Part shown: positions 1-7,321 of the stretch, piece by piece
Layout of the letters: each line of letters opens with the position of its first letter
Position numbering within the stretch: the first letter of the stretch is position 1
NCBI GenBank assembly: GCA_964451705.1
Contig: CAYVIV010000018.1
Span: 1 to 17,292 of the forward strand
Origin: CAYYFV01 sp964451705
GTDB lineage: Bacteria > Patescibacteriota > Gracilibacteria > UBA1369 > GCA-2718715
Length of the DNA: 17,292 bases
Direction: 5' to 3'
Made by a program: the position numbers and the translations under genes
The notes under the pieces: generated by a model
Seen by the model: only the letters and a program-made list of their open reading frames with translations
Databases searched by the model: none
What the model was told of the DNA's origin: nothing

Positions 1-116
1 ATTTTCAGTTGGCTGCTTTTTACCACACTTTCGTAATCGTGGAGTTCTTCAACTTTGAGTCCCAGAGTGCGACAGATCCGTCGTTCTTCTTTGACTGACT
101 TTTTGGCTTGTTTCAA
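1..116 (-). CDS. Possible partial downstream gene, 3' end outside the window
   Basis: A minus-strand frame stays open from a TTG codon (116-114) to the window edge, about 38 codons. It reads as a charged, probably helical peptide (MKQAKKSVKEE..., then ...GLKVEELHDYES...). The TTG overlaps the TGA stop of the sigma-like gene in a TTGA arrangement, which would be a typical translationally coupled 4-nt overlap. No upstream ATG is available because a TAA lies six codons before the TTG. I do not recognise a family. The alternative is that this frame is the continuation of the sigma-like protein after a frameshift, or simply chance: a plus-strand frame is open over about the same stretch. Confidence 0.3.
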   Translation of the reverse strand, partial: MKQAKKSVKEERRICRTLGLKVEELHDYESVVKSSQLK

Positions 117-685
117 ATGCTCTTTGAATTCTTAACAATTTCCTGCAACAACATTTCTTGCTCCATTGTAGCGTTAAATTTCTTCAATAGTTTTAAAGAT
201 AATTCAGAAGTCTTCTTAATTTGAGCAATCTTAATAGAAGAAAGTCTAAAATGCGGCACAAAGTCAACCTTATTGTGCTCTTGCACCAACCTGTCATCTA
301 ATACAGAAGCAAGTACTAGTTCCTCTACATGATCATTTAAATCAGTAAAGTTTAAACGCAAAAACTCAGCCAATTCTGACTCTGTAACTATCCCTCCATG
401 ATGTAATACAAATTTCATAACCTCAGAATGCATTTTCGAAATATCTGTATGAATTGCATTCCTTTGCATTTTCTTTAAAGCATGGGACTGAATCTGACGA
501 ATTCTCTCTCTAGTAACCCCTAGTTCAACTCCTAAATTAGCAAGTGTACGAATCTGCTGACCCTGCAAACCATATCTTGCAGAAATAACTCTTGCCTCCT
601 TGTCAGTTAATAGTGTTAATAAAGAACCAACTATTTCCACAGGATTACAAATAGAGGACTCAATCAAACCTACAAATGACTCCAT
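113..685 (-). CDS. Sigma-70 region 4-like DNA-binding protein
   Basis: From the ATG at 685 the product has 190 residues. Residues about 22-73 match sigma-70 region 4: the DKEARVISARYGL block is followed by the helix-turn-helix LGVTRERIRQI at about 55-65, the element that in sigma factors contacts the -35 box. No sigma region 2 or 3 is present, so this is not a complete sigma factor. The remaining ~110 residues, beginning HSEVMKFVLHHGGIVTESELAEFL, look like a helical or winged-helix domain; similar sigma4 plus HARE-HTH (RpoE delta-like) proteins exist in small-genome bacteria, but that assignment is inferred. In-frame starts further upstream exist (TTG 772; ATG 766, 745, 715); 685 was chosen because the conserved-looking part begins there. 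It ends with the only TGA stop among the complete genes here. It is divergent from the TrmB-like gene and probably acts in transcription. Confidence 0.75.
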   Translation of the reverse strand: MESFVGLIESSICNPVEIVGSLLTLLTDKEARVISARYGLQGQQIRTLANLGVELGVTRERIRQIQSHALKKMQRNAIHTDISKMHSEVMKFVLHHGGIVTESELAEFLRLNFTDLNDHVEELVLASVLDDRLVQEHNKVDFVPHFRLSSIKIAQIKKTSELSLKLLKKFNATMEQEMLLQEIVKNSKSI

Positions 686-799
686 AGGCCGTAAACGTGT
701 ACTTGAACATAACATAAAATGTTGGTTTACAAAATTCACTTCCATTCTAAAACTAGTTTCCCACATAAGCAATAGGGTAGATTTATTTATGTCAAAGGG

Positions 800-828
800 T
801 TGTTTGTGGCTTTAAAATAGGGTATAAT
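800..828 (+). promoter_or_regulatory. Promoter of the TrmB-like gene
   Basis: TTGTTT (800-805), a 17-nt spacer, then a perfect TATAAT (823-828). The predicted transcription start is near 835, giving a leader of about 26 nt to the ATG at 861. The -10 overlaps one copy of a 9-bp direct repeat, AATAGGGTA (816-824; other copy 771-779), a possible operator. Confidence 0.7.
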
Positions 829-860
829 AAAAGTGTTGGTAAATAATAACAACAGCAAAG

Positions 861-1631
861 ATGTTATGGCAAATTCTGAGTCAAATTGGTCTCACAGAAA
901 AAGAAGCTAAAATATACCTAGCCTTATTAGAGACTGGCAACCAAGCTGCTAGTGTAGTTGCAAAAAAATCCGGAGTCAACCGCACAACCTGTTACATGAT
1001 TCTCACAGACCTCAAAGACAAAGGTCTGATCACAACCTCGAACATTGGCTCCACTCAATATTTCCAAGCCTTGGATCCTGCATTTCTACTCACCTATATC
1101 CAAAAAGAAAAAAATAAGCTTGCCATTCAAGAAAACATGCTCCATCAAAACATGCAGTATTTAGAAAAAATCCAAGCAAAACACACAAACAAACCCACAG
1201 TTAAATTCTACGAAGGCGAAGCTGGTATCTTAAATTTATACTTAGACACCCTCCAGGCCAAAGAAAAAACAATCTACAGCTTTCTAAACTACTTTGCCAT
1301 TCAAGAGGATATATATCAAAAAATAGTTGCTGAGTACCTCCCAAAAAGAGTTAAGTCAAACATAAAAGCCAAAATAATAACCATATCCAAACAAAAACTC
1401 AACTCAAAAACTCAAAACAGTATACTTAGAAACGCTGCAAAAAATCTTAGAGAAATAAAACACTACACAGGAAACTTAGAACTAGAGGTTGAAGTTGAGA
1501 TTCAAACCTATGACAATAAAACAAGTATCATCAATTGTAAAAAAGATAATCTATTCGGAGTTTTGATAGAAAACCAAGAGTTAGCAAACTCAATCAAAAC
1601 CATGCACAAAATTATTTGGAGCTTCATCTAA
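861..1631 (+). CDS. TrmB-family transcriptional regulator
   Basis: The 256-residue product begins directly with a winged helix (residues about 1-65: LSQIGLTEKEAKIYLALLE, then NRTTCYMILTDLKDKGLI), the characteristic TrmB N-terminal DNA-binding domain. A short coiled-coil stretch follows (about 82-108), and then VKFYEGEAGI (114-123) opens the C-terminal domain, as is usual in bacterial TrmB-like proteins. TrmB proteins in archaea sense sugars; here the C-terminal part is short and its ligand cannot be predicted. The ATG at 861 lies about 26 nt after the predicted transcription start with no Shine-Dalgarno sequence. The gene is divergent from the sigma-like gene and may regulate it as well as itself. 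Its TAA stop (1629-1631) overlaps the TAG stop of the convergent methyltransferase-like gene. Confidence 0.85.
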   Translation: MLWQILSQIGLTEKEAKIYLALLETGNQAASVVAKKSGVNRTTCYMILTDLKDKGLITTSNIGSTQYFQALDPAFLLTYIQKEKNKLAIQENMLHQNMQYLEKIQAKHTNKPTVKFYEGEAGILNLYLDTLQAKEKTIYSFLNYFAIQEDIYQKIVAEYLPKRVKSNIKAKIITISKQKLNSKTQNSILRNAAKNLREIKHYTGNLELEVEVEIQTYDNKTSIINCKKDNLFGVLIENQELANSIKTMHKIIWSFI

Positions 1632-2920
1632 CCATTAGGGTTCCCTACAATCACACCATAAATACCCATGTCATTCTGTCCACCTGCTGAGTATTTCGTA
1701 GGATTATATCCTGCATCAGTTAAGGCCCGTATAAGACCATCTGCATCTCGTCTTGTAGAACGTGATATAAACATATGTTGTGGAAAGTCTTCCCATTTAC
1801 TCCTAACTACATCTAATATAGAGTTAGGCAGTGTAATATGAAAGGCAATTGTTTTTGTATATTCTCTAGTTGCCTCATCTACAGAGTCCAGAAGAGTCAA
1901 GTGTACGTGTCGCTCTAAATTCCTCAACAAAGCATCTTCTACTCCCATTTTTGACAATATCGTAGCTGGTACAGCAGAGACAAACTTCTTTACTATAAAT
2001 GAATTATAGGTACACAGGGCTGGATAAATCATCTCAGTACCTTGCGCATCAAAATAAAAACGTCCAGTGCCAGACACATTTTCACACAATTTAAACAACT
2101 CTTTTTGTGTCAAATTACCTGAAGTCAACCCACCCATAAAGTGATAACTCGGTTGATTACAAGCAAACATTAACCTCTCAGCATCCAATCTATCCAATTC
2201 AGGTACAAAGCCCACATCATGAATATTGCCTAAAATTACTTGAATATCTGACAACTTACTTAGTGCAGCAGAAGTCTCTAAAACAGAAGTTAATTCCTTT
2301 GGACATTGAGAACATAACAGTACTGTTGGCTTCGATCTGCCAACATTACAATCATTTAAAAACTTCAATCTTTGACTCAATAACTCCATCTCATGACGTG
2401 CTGGACCAACAAAAACTATAGAACCAACAGAATTACCCTGATCGTCAATCTGTAAAGATCGCTCTAAAACAGATCCAAAATTTCGAACGCATTGCTTATG
2501 CAAACGGCCATAACTTGGGTCATCTCCTAGCAATCTATAGAACTCACCACCTGCACCAAAATATAAATCTGCAGTGTCCACATGAAAGAACTCTTTTCCA
2601 TTAAAAATAGGCTGTGTATCTAAATCAAATCTGTCAGGTGCTAGAATAGAGCCAGAAATAAACTTATCAAAACCTGCACTCACCTCTGTATTCAAAAACA
2701 ACCCTGCATGCTCAACTGCTGTTGCGGTAGTGTGTACACCAGCCTCTGTACTAACAAGCGGACGATCAACTAATCTTTGCATGATACGTCGTAAGCTAAA
2801 CATAGCTTCCTGAACCTCGGTGCTATATAAACTCAAACCTGATTCCTCATTAGGCTGAGTGTACAGCGTTCCCGGTGCAATATGCGGCGTTACCGGTGAG
2901 TTTATACCTGCGTGATTCAC
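1628..2920 (-). CDS. Putative EgtD-like SAM-dependent methyltransferase
   Basis: The 430-residue protein starts at a GTG (2920); an in-frame TAA five codons upstream excludes a longer start. From memory of the family, several blocks follow the order found in histidine-specific methyltransferases (EgtD, Methyltransf_33): LYFGAGGEFYRLLGDDPSY (about 119-137) resembles the YFYD.RGSELF...PEYY block. IVFVGPARHE (168-177) sits where the SAM glycine-rich motif LVELGSGS would be. GNIHDV (231-236) aligns with the acidic loop, TSGNLT (266-271) with the hallmark GSTIGNL, and TYNS (304-307) with the YND motif. The C-terminus (RDADGLIRALTDAGYNPTKY) matches the family's closing helix-strand unit. The first ~100 residues are unassigned. 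Motif I is atypical, so the substrate, and even activity, are open. No ergothioneine genes are nearby. It has its own promoter inside the end of secA. Confidence 0.55.
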   Translation of the reverse strand: MNHAGINSPVTPHIAPGTLYTQPNEESGLSLYSTEVQEAMFSLRRIMQRLVDRPLVSTEAGVHTTATAVEHAGLFLNTEVSAGFDKFISGSILAPDRFDLDTQPIFNGKEFFHVDTADLYFGAGGEFYRLLGDDPSYGRLHKQCVRNFGSVLERSLQIDDQGNSVGSIVFVGPARHEMELLSQRLKFLNDCNVGRSKPTVLLCSQCPKELTSVLETSAALSKLSDIQVILGNIHDVGFVPELDRLDAERLMFACNQPSYHFMGGLTSGNLTQKELFKLCENVSGTGRFYFDAQGTEMIYPALCTYNSFIVKKFVSAVPATILSKMGVEDALLRNLERHVHLTLLDSVDEATREYTKTIAFHITLPNSILDVVRSKWEDFPQHMFISRSTRRDADGLIRALTDAGYNPTKYSAGGQNDMGIYGVIVGNPNG

Positions 2921-2949
2921 AAAAGAATATTGTTAACTTATCATCCTTA

Positions 2950-2977
2950 ATTAAACACACCCAAGATCAAATGTAAA
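2950..2977 (-). promoter_or_regulatory. Promoter of the EgtD-like gene
   Basis: On the minus strand TTTACA (2977-2972), a 16-nt spacer and TTTAAT (2955-2950), each 5 of 6 to consensus. The predicted start near 2943 gives a leader of about 23 nt before the GTG at 2920. It lies in the short gap after the secA stop codon. Confidence 0.55.
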
Positions 2978-2979
2978 GC

Positions 2980-5379
2980 TTATTTTTCTAAAAGGGCTTT
3001 GAAAATTGAAGAAATAAAGCCAAATCTTATTTTCACCAACAAATCCTTAAAACGCAAGTAGGCTTGTTGTTTGTATTCTACTAGCGGATCTTTTTGACCA
3101 TAGGCATGTAGAGAAACGTTTTGTCGTAAATAACCCATGTCATCAATATGCTCCATCCAAAAAGTATCAATAGTGTTTAAATAAAGGAAGCGTAAAGCAT
3201 CATTTAATTTAGCTTGATTTGAATTAGAGACCAAACCATTAAACCTTGCAACAAAAAAATCAAAGATAAATTCACGTAATTCTTTTTCATCAGATATGTT
3301 TTCTAACTGTTCCAGTTTCAGCGAGTCAGAACCAGACTCATGAATAGCATTGATAGATTCAAAAATCTCACGATAGTCATAAGTTTTTCCTTGTTTATGT
3401 TGGATAACTAAATTATTAGAAAGTTCCTGTAAATAATCTAGCACATTAGCTTTTATAGAATCAGATGCTAAAACCTGACGTCTTTTTTTATAAACAATCT
3501 CTCGATGGTAGTTAATTACATCATCGTATTCAACAACGTGTTTTCGCATATCAAAGTTACGACCCTCTACACGAGTTTGAGATTTCTCTATCGCAGACGA
3601 AATGAATCTGCTTTGAATAGGCATATCGTCTGGGACATTTAGTGCGGTCATTGCTCTTTGAACTCTATCACCTCCGAAAATGCGCATTAAATCATCTTCT
3701 AACGACAAATAAAACTGGGATGTGCCAACATCCCCCTGTCTACCAGAACGACCTCTTAATTGATTATCTACTCGGCGCGATTCGTTACGCTGGGTTCCAA
3801 TAATATAAAGTCCCCCAACTTCCATAACACCCTCTCCAAGCTTGATATCAGTACCACGACCCGCCATATTTGTTGCAATTGTAACTGAACTTTTCTGACC
3901 AGCAGCTGCAACAATTTCTGCCTCTCTGGCATGATTCTTGGCATTTAAAACTTCGTGCTTGACACCTTTTAACTTTAGTACCTGCGATAAAATTTCAGAC
4001 TGTTCTACAGAACTAGTACCAACCAAGACAGGTTGGCCCTTTGAATAAAGCTCAGCAACCTTGTCTGCTATGGCTTTATATTTAGTTTGGCGAGACTTAT
4101 AAATAAAATCTTGCAAATCTTGCCTCAAAATAGGTTTGTTGGTAGGAATAACTACAGTTTTCAAACCATAAATCTTATAAAATTCTTCCTCTTCGGTCTT
4201 GGCAGTACCAGTCATCCCAGAAAGTTTTTCAAAAAGCCTAAAATAATTCTGGAAGGTAATCGAAGCAAGCGTTTTAGATTCTCTTTGAATCTTAACTCTT
4301 TCTTTAGCTTCGATAGCCTGATGCAAGCCTTCTGAATATCGTCGACCTGGCATTAATCTACCAGTAAACTCATCGACAATTAAAACTTCATTATCCTTAA
4401 CCACATAATCAACATCTCTTTTAAACAAGGCCTTTGCCTTTAAAGCTTGTTCTATGTGGTGAATAACACGAAAACCTCCTTTGGCATAAATATTGTCAAC
4501 TTTTAAGGCTTTCTCCATTTTTTGAATACCCTTTTCGGATAAAGTCGCAACTCGTAGTTTTTCATCTATATTATAGTCATCATTTTCCGTTAAGGTTTCA
4601 ACTAAAGAAGTGTATAGCTTGTATTGATCTGTAGATTCTTCGTCTGGAGCAGATATAATAAGTGGAGTCCGTGCTTCGTCTATTAAAATAGAGTCAACTT
4701 CATCAACAATACAATAGAATAAATCTTTTTGAACTACATTATCAATATCTACAGCCATGTTATCGCGAAGATAGTCAAAACCAAATTCATTATTCGTTCC
4801 ATAAACAATATTGCACTCATAGGCTTTTTTCTTTTCTTCAAGCTCTTGATTTGTAGAAATAACTCCCACGCTCAAACCAAAAAACTCATATATCAAGCTC
4901 ATCCAATTGGCATCTCGAGAAGCTAAATATTCATTAACTGTAATTACATACACAGGTCTTTTAGACAGACAGTTCAAAATTACTGGCAAGGTACAAACAA
5001 AAGTCTTCCCCTCCCCAGTCTTCATCTCGGCAACACTGCCATTGTGCAAAACATATCCACCAATTAACTGCACGTCGTAATGCACCAACTCCCACACAGT
5101 AGGTTTTCCTAAAACCTCATAGTTAGTAGCGCATAAAAACTTAGCAGCAGCTTTGACCAAAGCAAAGGTTTCTACTAGTAGACTGTCCAAAGACTCAGAG
5201 TTGTCCAGGTGTCTAGTCTGCAACTTAGTAAATTCTTCCTGAAAATCTGCCTGAGTCTTCAAAGAACCAAGATACTTTTGATAGTAAGCATCTATCAAAG
5301 GAACAATTTTCGCAGCCGTCCTTAAGGCCTTGGCATTACTATCTCCTGTAAGAGTTTGAGCTATCTTTTGAAATACCAT
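2980..5379 (-). CDS. secA: Protein translocase ATPase SecA
   Basis: SecA is the motor that pushes unfolded preproteins through SecYEG using ATP. The 799-residue product shows Walker A MKTGEGKT (119-126), the DEVD Walker B box (226-229) followed by SILIDEARTPL, the TGTAKTEEEEF block, and helicase motifs TNMAGRGTDI and QLRGRSGRQGD. Near the C-terminus it has the scaffold motif HIDDMGYLRQNVSLHAYGQKDPLVEYK. At 799 residues it is shorter than the roughly 840-900 typical of the family and ends right after the helical scaffold, lacking the cysteine-rich zinc-binding tail used for SecB and lipid contact in proteobacteria; such shortened forms are common. The ATG at 5379 falls at the predicted transcription start, so the mRNA may be leaderless. 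It lies 54 nt after the sugar transferase gene and could also be read through from it. Confidence 0.98.
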   Translation of the reverse strand: MVFQKIAQTLTGDSNAKALRTAAKIVPLIDAYYQKYLGSLKTQADFQEEFTKLQTRHLDNSESLDSLLVETFALVKAAAKFLCATNYEVLGKPTVWELVHYDVQLIGGYVLHNGSVAEMKTGEGKTFVCTLPVILNCLSKRPVYVITVNEYLASRDANWMSLIYEFFGLSVGVISTNQELEEKKKAYECNIVYGTNNEFGFDYLRDNMAVDIDNVVQKDLFYCIVDEVDSILIDEARTPLIISAPDEESTDQYKLYTSLVETLTENDDYNIDEKLRVATLSEKGIQKMEKALKVDNIYAKGGFRVIHHIEQALKAKALFKRDVDYVVKDNEVLIVDEFTGRLMPGRRYSEGLHQAIEAKERVKIQRESKTLASITFQNYFRLFEKLSGMTGTAKTEEEEFYKIYGLKTVVIPTNKPILRQDLQDFIYKSRQTKYKAIADKVAELYSKGQPVLVGTSSVEQSEILSQVLKLKGVKHEVLNAKNHAREAEIVAAAGQKSSVTIATNMAGRGTDIKLGEGVMEVGGLYIIGTQRNESRRVDNQLRGRSGRQGDVGTSQFYLSLEDDLMRIFGGDRVQRAMTALNVPDDMPIQSRFISSAIEKSQTRVEGRNFDMRKHVVEYDDVINYHREIVYKKRRQVLASDSIKANVLDYLQELSNNLVIQHKQGKTYDYREIFESINAIHESGSDSLKLEQLENISDEKELREFIFDFFVARFNGLVSNSNQAKLNDALRFLYLNTIDTFWMEHIDDMGYLRQNVSLHAYGQKDPLVEYKQQAYLRFKDLLVKIRFGFISSIFKALLEK

Positions 5380-5385
5380 AGTTTA

Positions 5386-5413
5386 AATATAAAATTCTCA
5401 ATTTAGATTACAA
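5386..5413 (-). promoter_or_regulatory. Promoter of secA, apparently leaderless
   Basis: Minus-strand TTGTAA (5413-5408), a 16-nt spacer and TATATT (5391-5386; 5 of 6). Counting seven bases downstream of the -10 puts +1 at about 5379, the A of the secA ATG. This predicts a leaderless or near-leaderless mRNA. It is a prediction from spacing only. Confidence 0.5.
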
Positions 5414-5433
5414 AAAAACTTAAATTAAAGCAA

Positions 5434-6864
5434 TTACTTTCCCTTTATTACCACTAAAAATGTTTTTAAAAGTATTTTCAAATCTAAGAAAAAGGACCAA
5501 TTTTCAATATAGTAAGTGTCTAACTCAACCTCCTTCTCAAAATCCAGACTACATCTACCACTAACTTGAGGTAAACCTGTCATACCAGGTTTGATTGTAA
5601 AGACAAAGTTGTGGTGCTTCTGGTATAACTGTACTTCTTCTGGCAAGTGAGGACGAGGACCAACCAAACTCATATCGCCCTTTAAGACATTCCAAAGTTG
5701 TGGCAGCTCATCTATATCGTATTTTCTTAAAAATAAACCCAGTGTAGTAATGCGTGGATCGTTCTTTATCTTTACCAAAGGTGAACCATTACGAGTATTA
5801 TTAGCCTTCAACTTTGTATATCTTAAACTATGAGAATTTGCTGCCATAGAGCGAAATTTATACATATAAAAACGCTTTTGATGCAAACCAACTCTCTTGA
5901 TGACTTCACCATTGTCTAAATACTTAAAGAAAATAGTTCCCTTAGAATCTAGCTTAATTAAAATTGCTACCACTAAAAAAACTGGAGACAAAATAACTAT
6001 TAAAAACAAACTCACTACAATATCAAACAGTCTTTTGAATAAGGCTGGCCACAAATAAATAGTGGTCGGGTTCAGCTTTAATAAATCAAGATCACCAATT
6101 CTTGCTGAGATTAAGTGCTTAGAACTGTTCAAATATAAATCTGCCAGAAAGTAGTAAGACTTCTGTCGAAAACGACAATAATCTAACAGCCACTCAGAAA
6201 CCTGCGAATCAATAGCTCCTAGCTGATAGAAACTATCAAAATCAGTCTTTTGCAACTTAGATTCAATCACCGATAATTTCCCTAAATAAGTTTCTCCAGA
6301 AATTTTCAAATCTCGCGGGGCAAAATATCCAACAATCTTGCAACCACCAGCCTGAACGCCCTGCTCTAAAAATTTCTCAAACAATTTTTTGGTAGAGGTC
6401 ACAACCAAAACCTTTTTTATATACCGCTGCGTATTAGACAAATATTTATAAAGTTTAAAACAAAGTAGTCTAGTAATAGCCAAAATCACAAAAACATTCA
6501 TAAAAGTGAAAAGCATTACAAATCGAGAGAAAACGAAGCTTCGCTTAAAAAAGTAATAACTCACAAGCAAGAAAAAACATAAACATACCGTTTTAAAAAC
6601 TCTCTTTAATTGAGTTCTCGGTGAGGTCACAGTCGAAAAACGATACAAACCCACCACAAAAGCACTAAACAAAAATAGTGCAACAAATTTCAAACTGTAT
6701 TCAAATAAAATCCACTCACCTACATATGTATCTGAAACAGGTGCTAAGAAGGTCAAAGCAAAGTCAGAAGCTCGCAGGTAATATGAAAAAAATAAAGTTG
6801 CAATAATCACAACAATATCCAGTAAAATTAAGGTCGGAATAAATTTATACTTAAGATCTTTCAT
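5434..6864 (-). CDS. Polyprenyl-phosphate sugar-1-phosphate transferase (WcaJ/PglC-type)
   Basis: This membrane enzyme family transfers a sugar-1-phosphate from a nucleotide sugar to undecaprenyl phosphate, the first step of a surface polysaccharide or glycan. The 476-residue product has about four N-terminal transmembrane segments (roughly 9-30, 55-75, 91-106, 114-135) and a central nucleotide-binding-like region (about 150-260). The C-terminal catalytic domain begins with KRLFDIVVS (277-285) and a hydrophobic re-entrant helix (286-304). Catalytic-domain signatures are YKFRSM (335-340), DPRITTLG (369-376), the catalytic Asp-Glu pair in DIDELPQLWNVLKGDMSLVG (D385-E386), GPRP (402-405) and KPGMTGLPQVSGR (425-437). 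The sugar cannot be predicted. The ATG at 6864 lies 13 nt beyond the end of rnpB with no evident promoter or terminator between, so it is probably cotranscribed with RNase P RNA. The gene is followed by secA. Confidence 0.93.
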   Translation of the reverse strand: MKDLKYKFIPTLILLDIVVIIATLFFSYYLRASDFALTFLAPVSDTYVGEWILFEYSLKFVALFLFSAFVVGLYRFSTVTSPRTQLKRVFKTVCLCFFLLVSYYFFKRSFVFSRFVMLFTFMNVFVILAITRLLCFKLYKYLSNTQRYIKKVLVVTSTKKLFEKFLEQGVQAGGCKIVGYFAPRDLKISGETYLGKLSVIESKLQKTDFDSFYQLGAIDSQVSEWLLDYCRFRQKSYYFLADLYLNSSKHLISARIGDLDLLKLNPTTIYLWPALFKRLFDIVVSLFLIVILSPVFLVVAILIKLDSKGTIFFKYLDNGEVIKRVGLHQKRFYMYKFRSMAANSHSLRYTKLKANNTRNGSPLVKIKNDPRITTLGLFLRKYDIDELPQLWNVLKGDMSLVGPRPHLPEEVQLYQKHHNFVFTIKPGMTGLPQVSGRCSLDFEKEVELDTYYIENWSFFLDLKILLKTFLVVIKGK

Positions 6865-6877
6865 AATTTAAATTAAA

Positions 6878-7213
6878 GCCCTTTAAATAAGCCGAGTTCT
6901 GTAGTTCTAACAATTTATCTTGACCTGAATTTTCAAACAGGTTCCAGCTGTGGGCAAGCTATAATCTAATAAAGAATATAAAACAATTATAGAGTGCCAT
7001 CCCACATTGCACCAGGTAGGGTTTACCAGAATCTTATAGTTACCTATAAGTCCAAACCTTAAGTTTGCTTTTCACCTTTCGCAAGCAAGCTTGCTAGTAT
7101 AGTCTCTGTGGCACTTTCCCTCATTTACATGGGCAGAATTTCTCTGCTACCTTATTCTTTACGGTGCTCGGACTTTCCTCACTTATGTATAAGCGCTGTT
7201 AGATTTAAAGGGC
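6878..7213 (-). ncRNA. rnpB: RNase P RNA (rnpB)
   Basis: The catalytic RNA of RNase P, which matures tRNA 5' ends. Read on the minus strand, it begins GCCCTTTAAAT and ends ATTTAAAGGGC, a perfect 11-bp P1 helix that sets both ends at about 336 nt. Near the 5' end is the hallmark GAGGAAAGTCCGAGCACC (P4 strand and neighbours). Further conserved blocks are GGGAAAGTGCCACAGAGA, GAAAGGTGAAAAG, GGTAAACCCTACCTGGTGC and, near the 3' end, ACAGAACTCGGCTTAT (second P4 strand). A hairpin ACCTG...TGAAAA...CAGGT with a GAAA tetraloop fits P18. Overall it looks like the ancestral type A fold. A promoter with an extended -10 stands six bases before the 5' end. No terminator follows: the next start codon is only 13 nt downstream. 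Confidence 0.96.
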
Positions 7214-7219
7214 AAAACA

Positions 7220-7247
7220 ATTTTACCAGACTTTGTCAATAGATCAA
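7220..7247 (-). promoter_or_regulatory. rnpB promoter with extended -10
   Basis: Minus-strand TTGATC (7247-7242), a 16-nt spacer and TGG-TAAAAT with -10 at 7225-7220. The predicted +1 coincides with the first base of the P1 helix at 7213, which supports both the promoter and the RNA 5' end. The divergent SLH gene has only AT-rich sequence upstream, without a -35/-10 pair I would defend. Confidence 0.7.
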
Positions 7248-7321
7248 AGCTATTTTTTAAGAAATATTTTATAAAATGTTAATTATTAGTTAGTATGGTC
7301 ATAAGTTCTTAACCACAAACT

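Noticed and set aside
113..115. UGA recoded as a sense codon (as in Gracilibacteria or Absconditabacteria).
   Set aside because: None of the long genes here contains an in-frame TGA, over several thousand codons, and reading through this one gives a short unconvincing tail ending at TAA.
2980..5379. SecA considered truncated because of its short length.
   Set aside because: All helicase motifs and the C-terminal scaffold are present; only the optional zinc-binding tail is missing, as in many bacteria.
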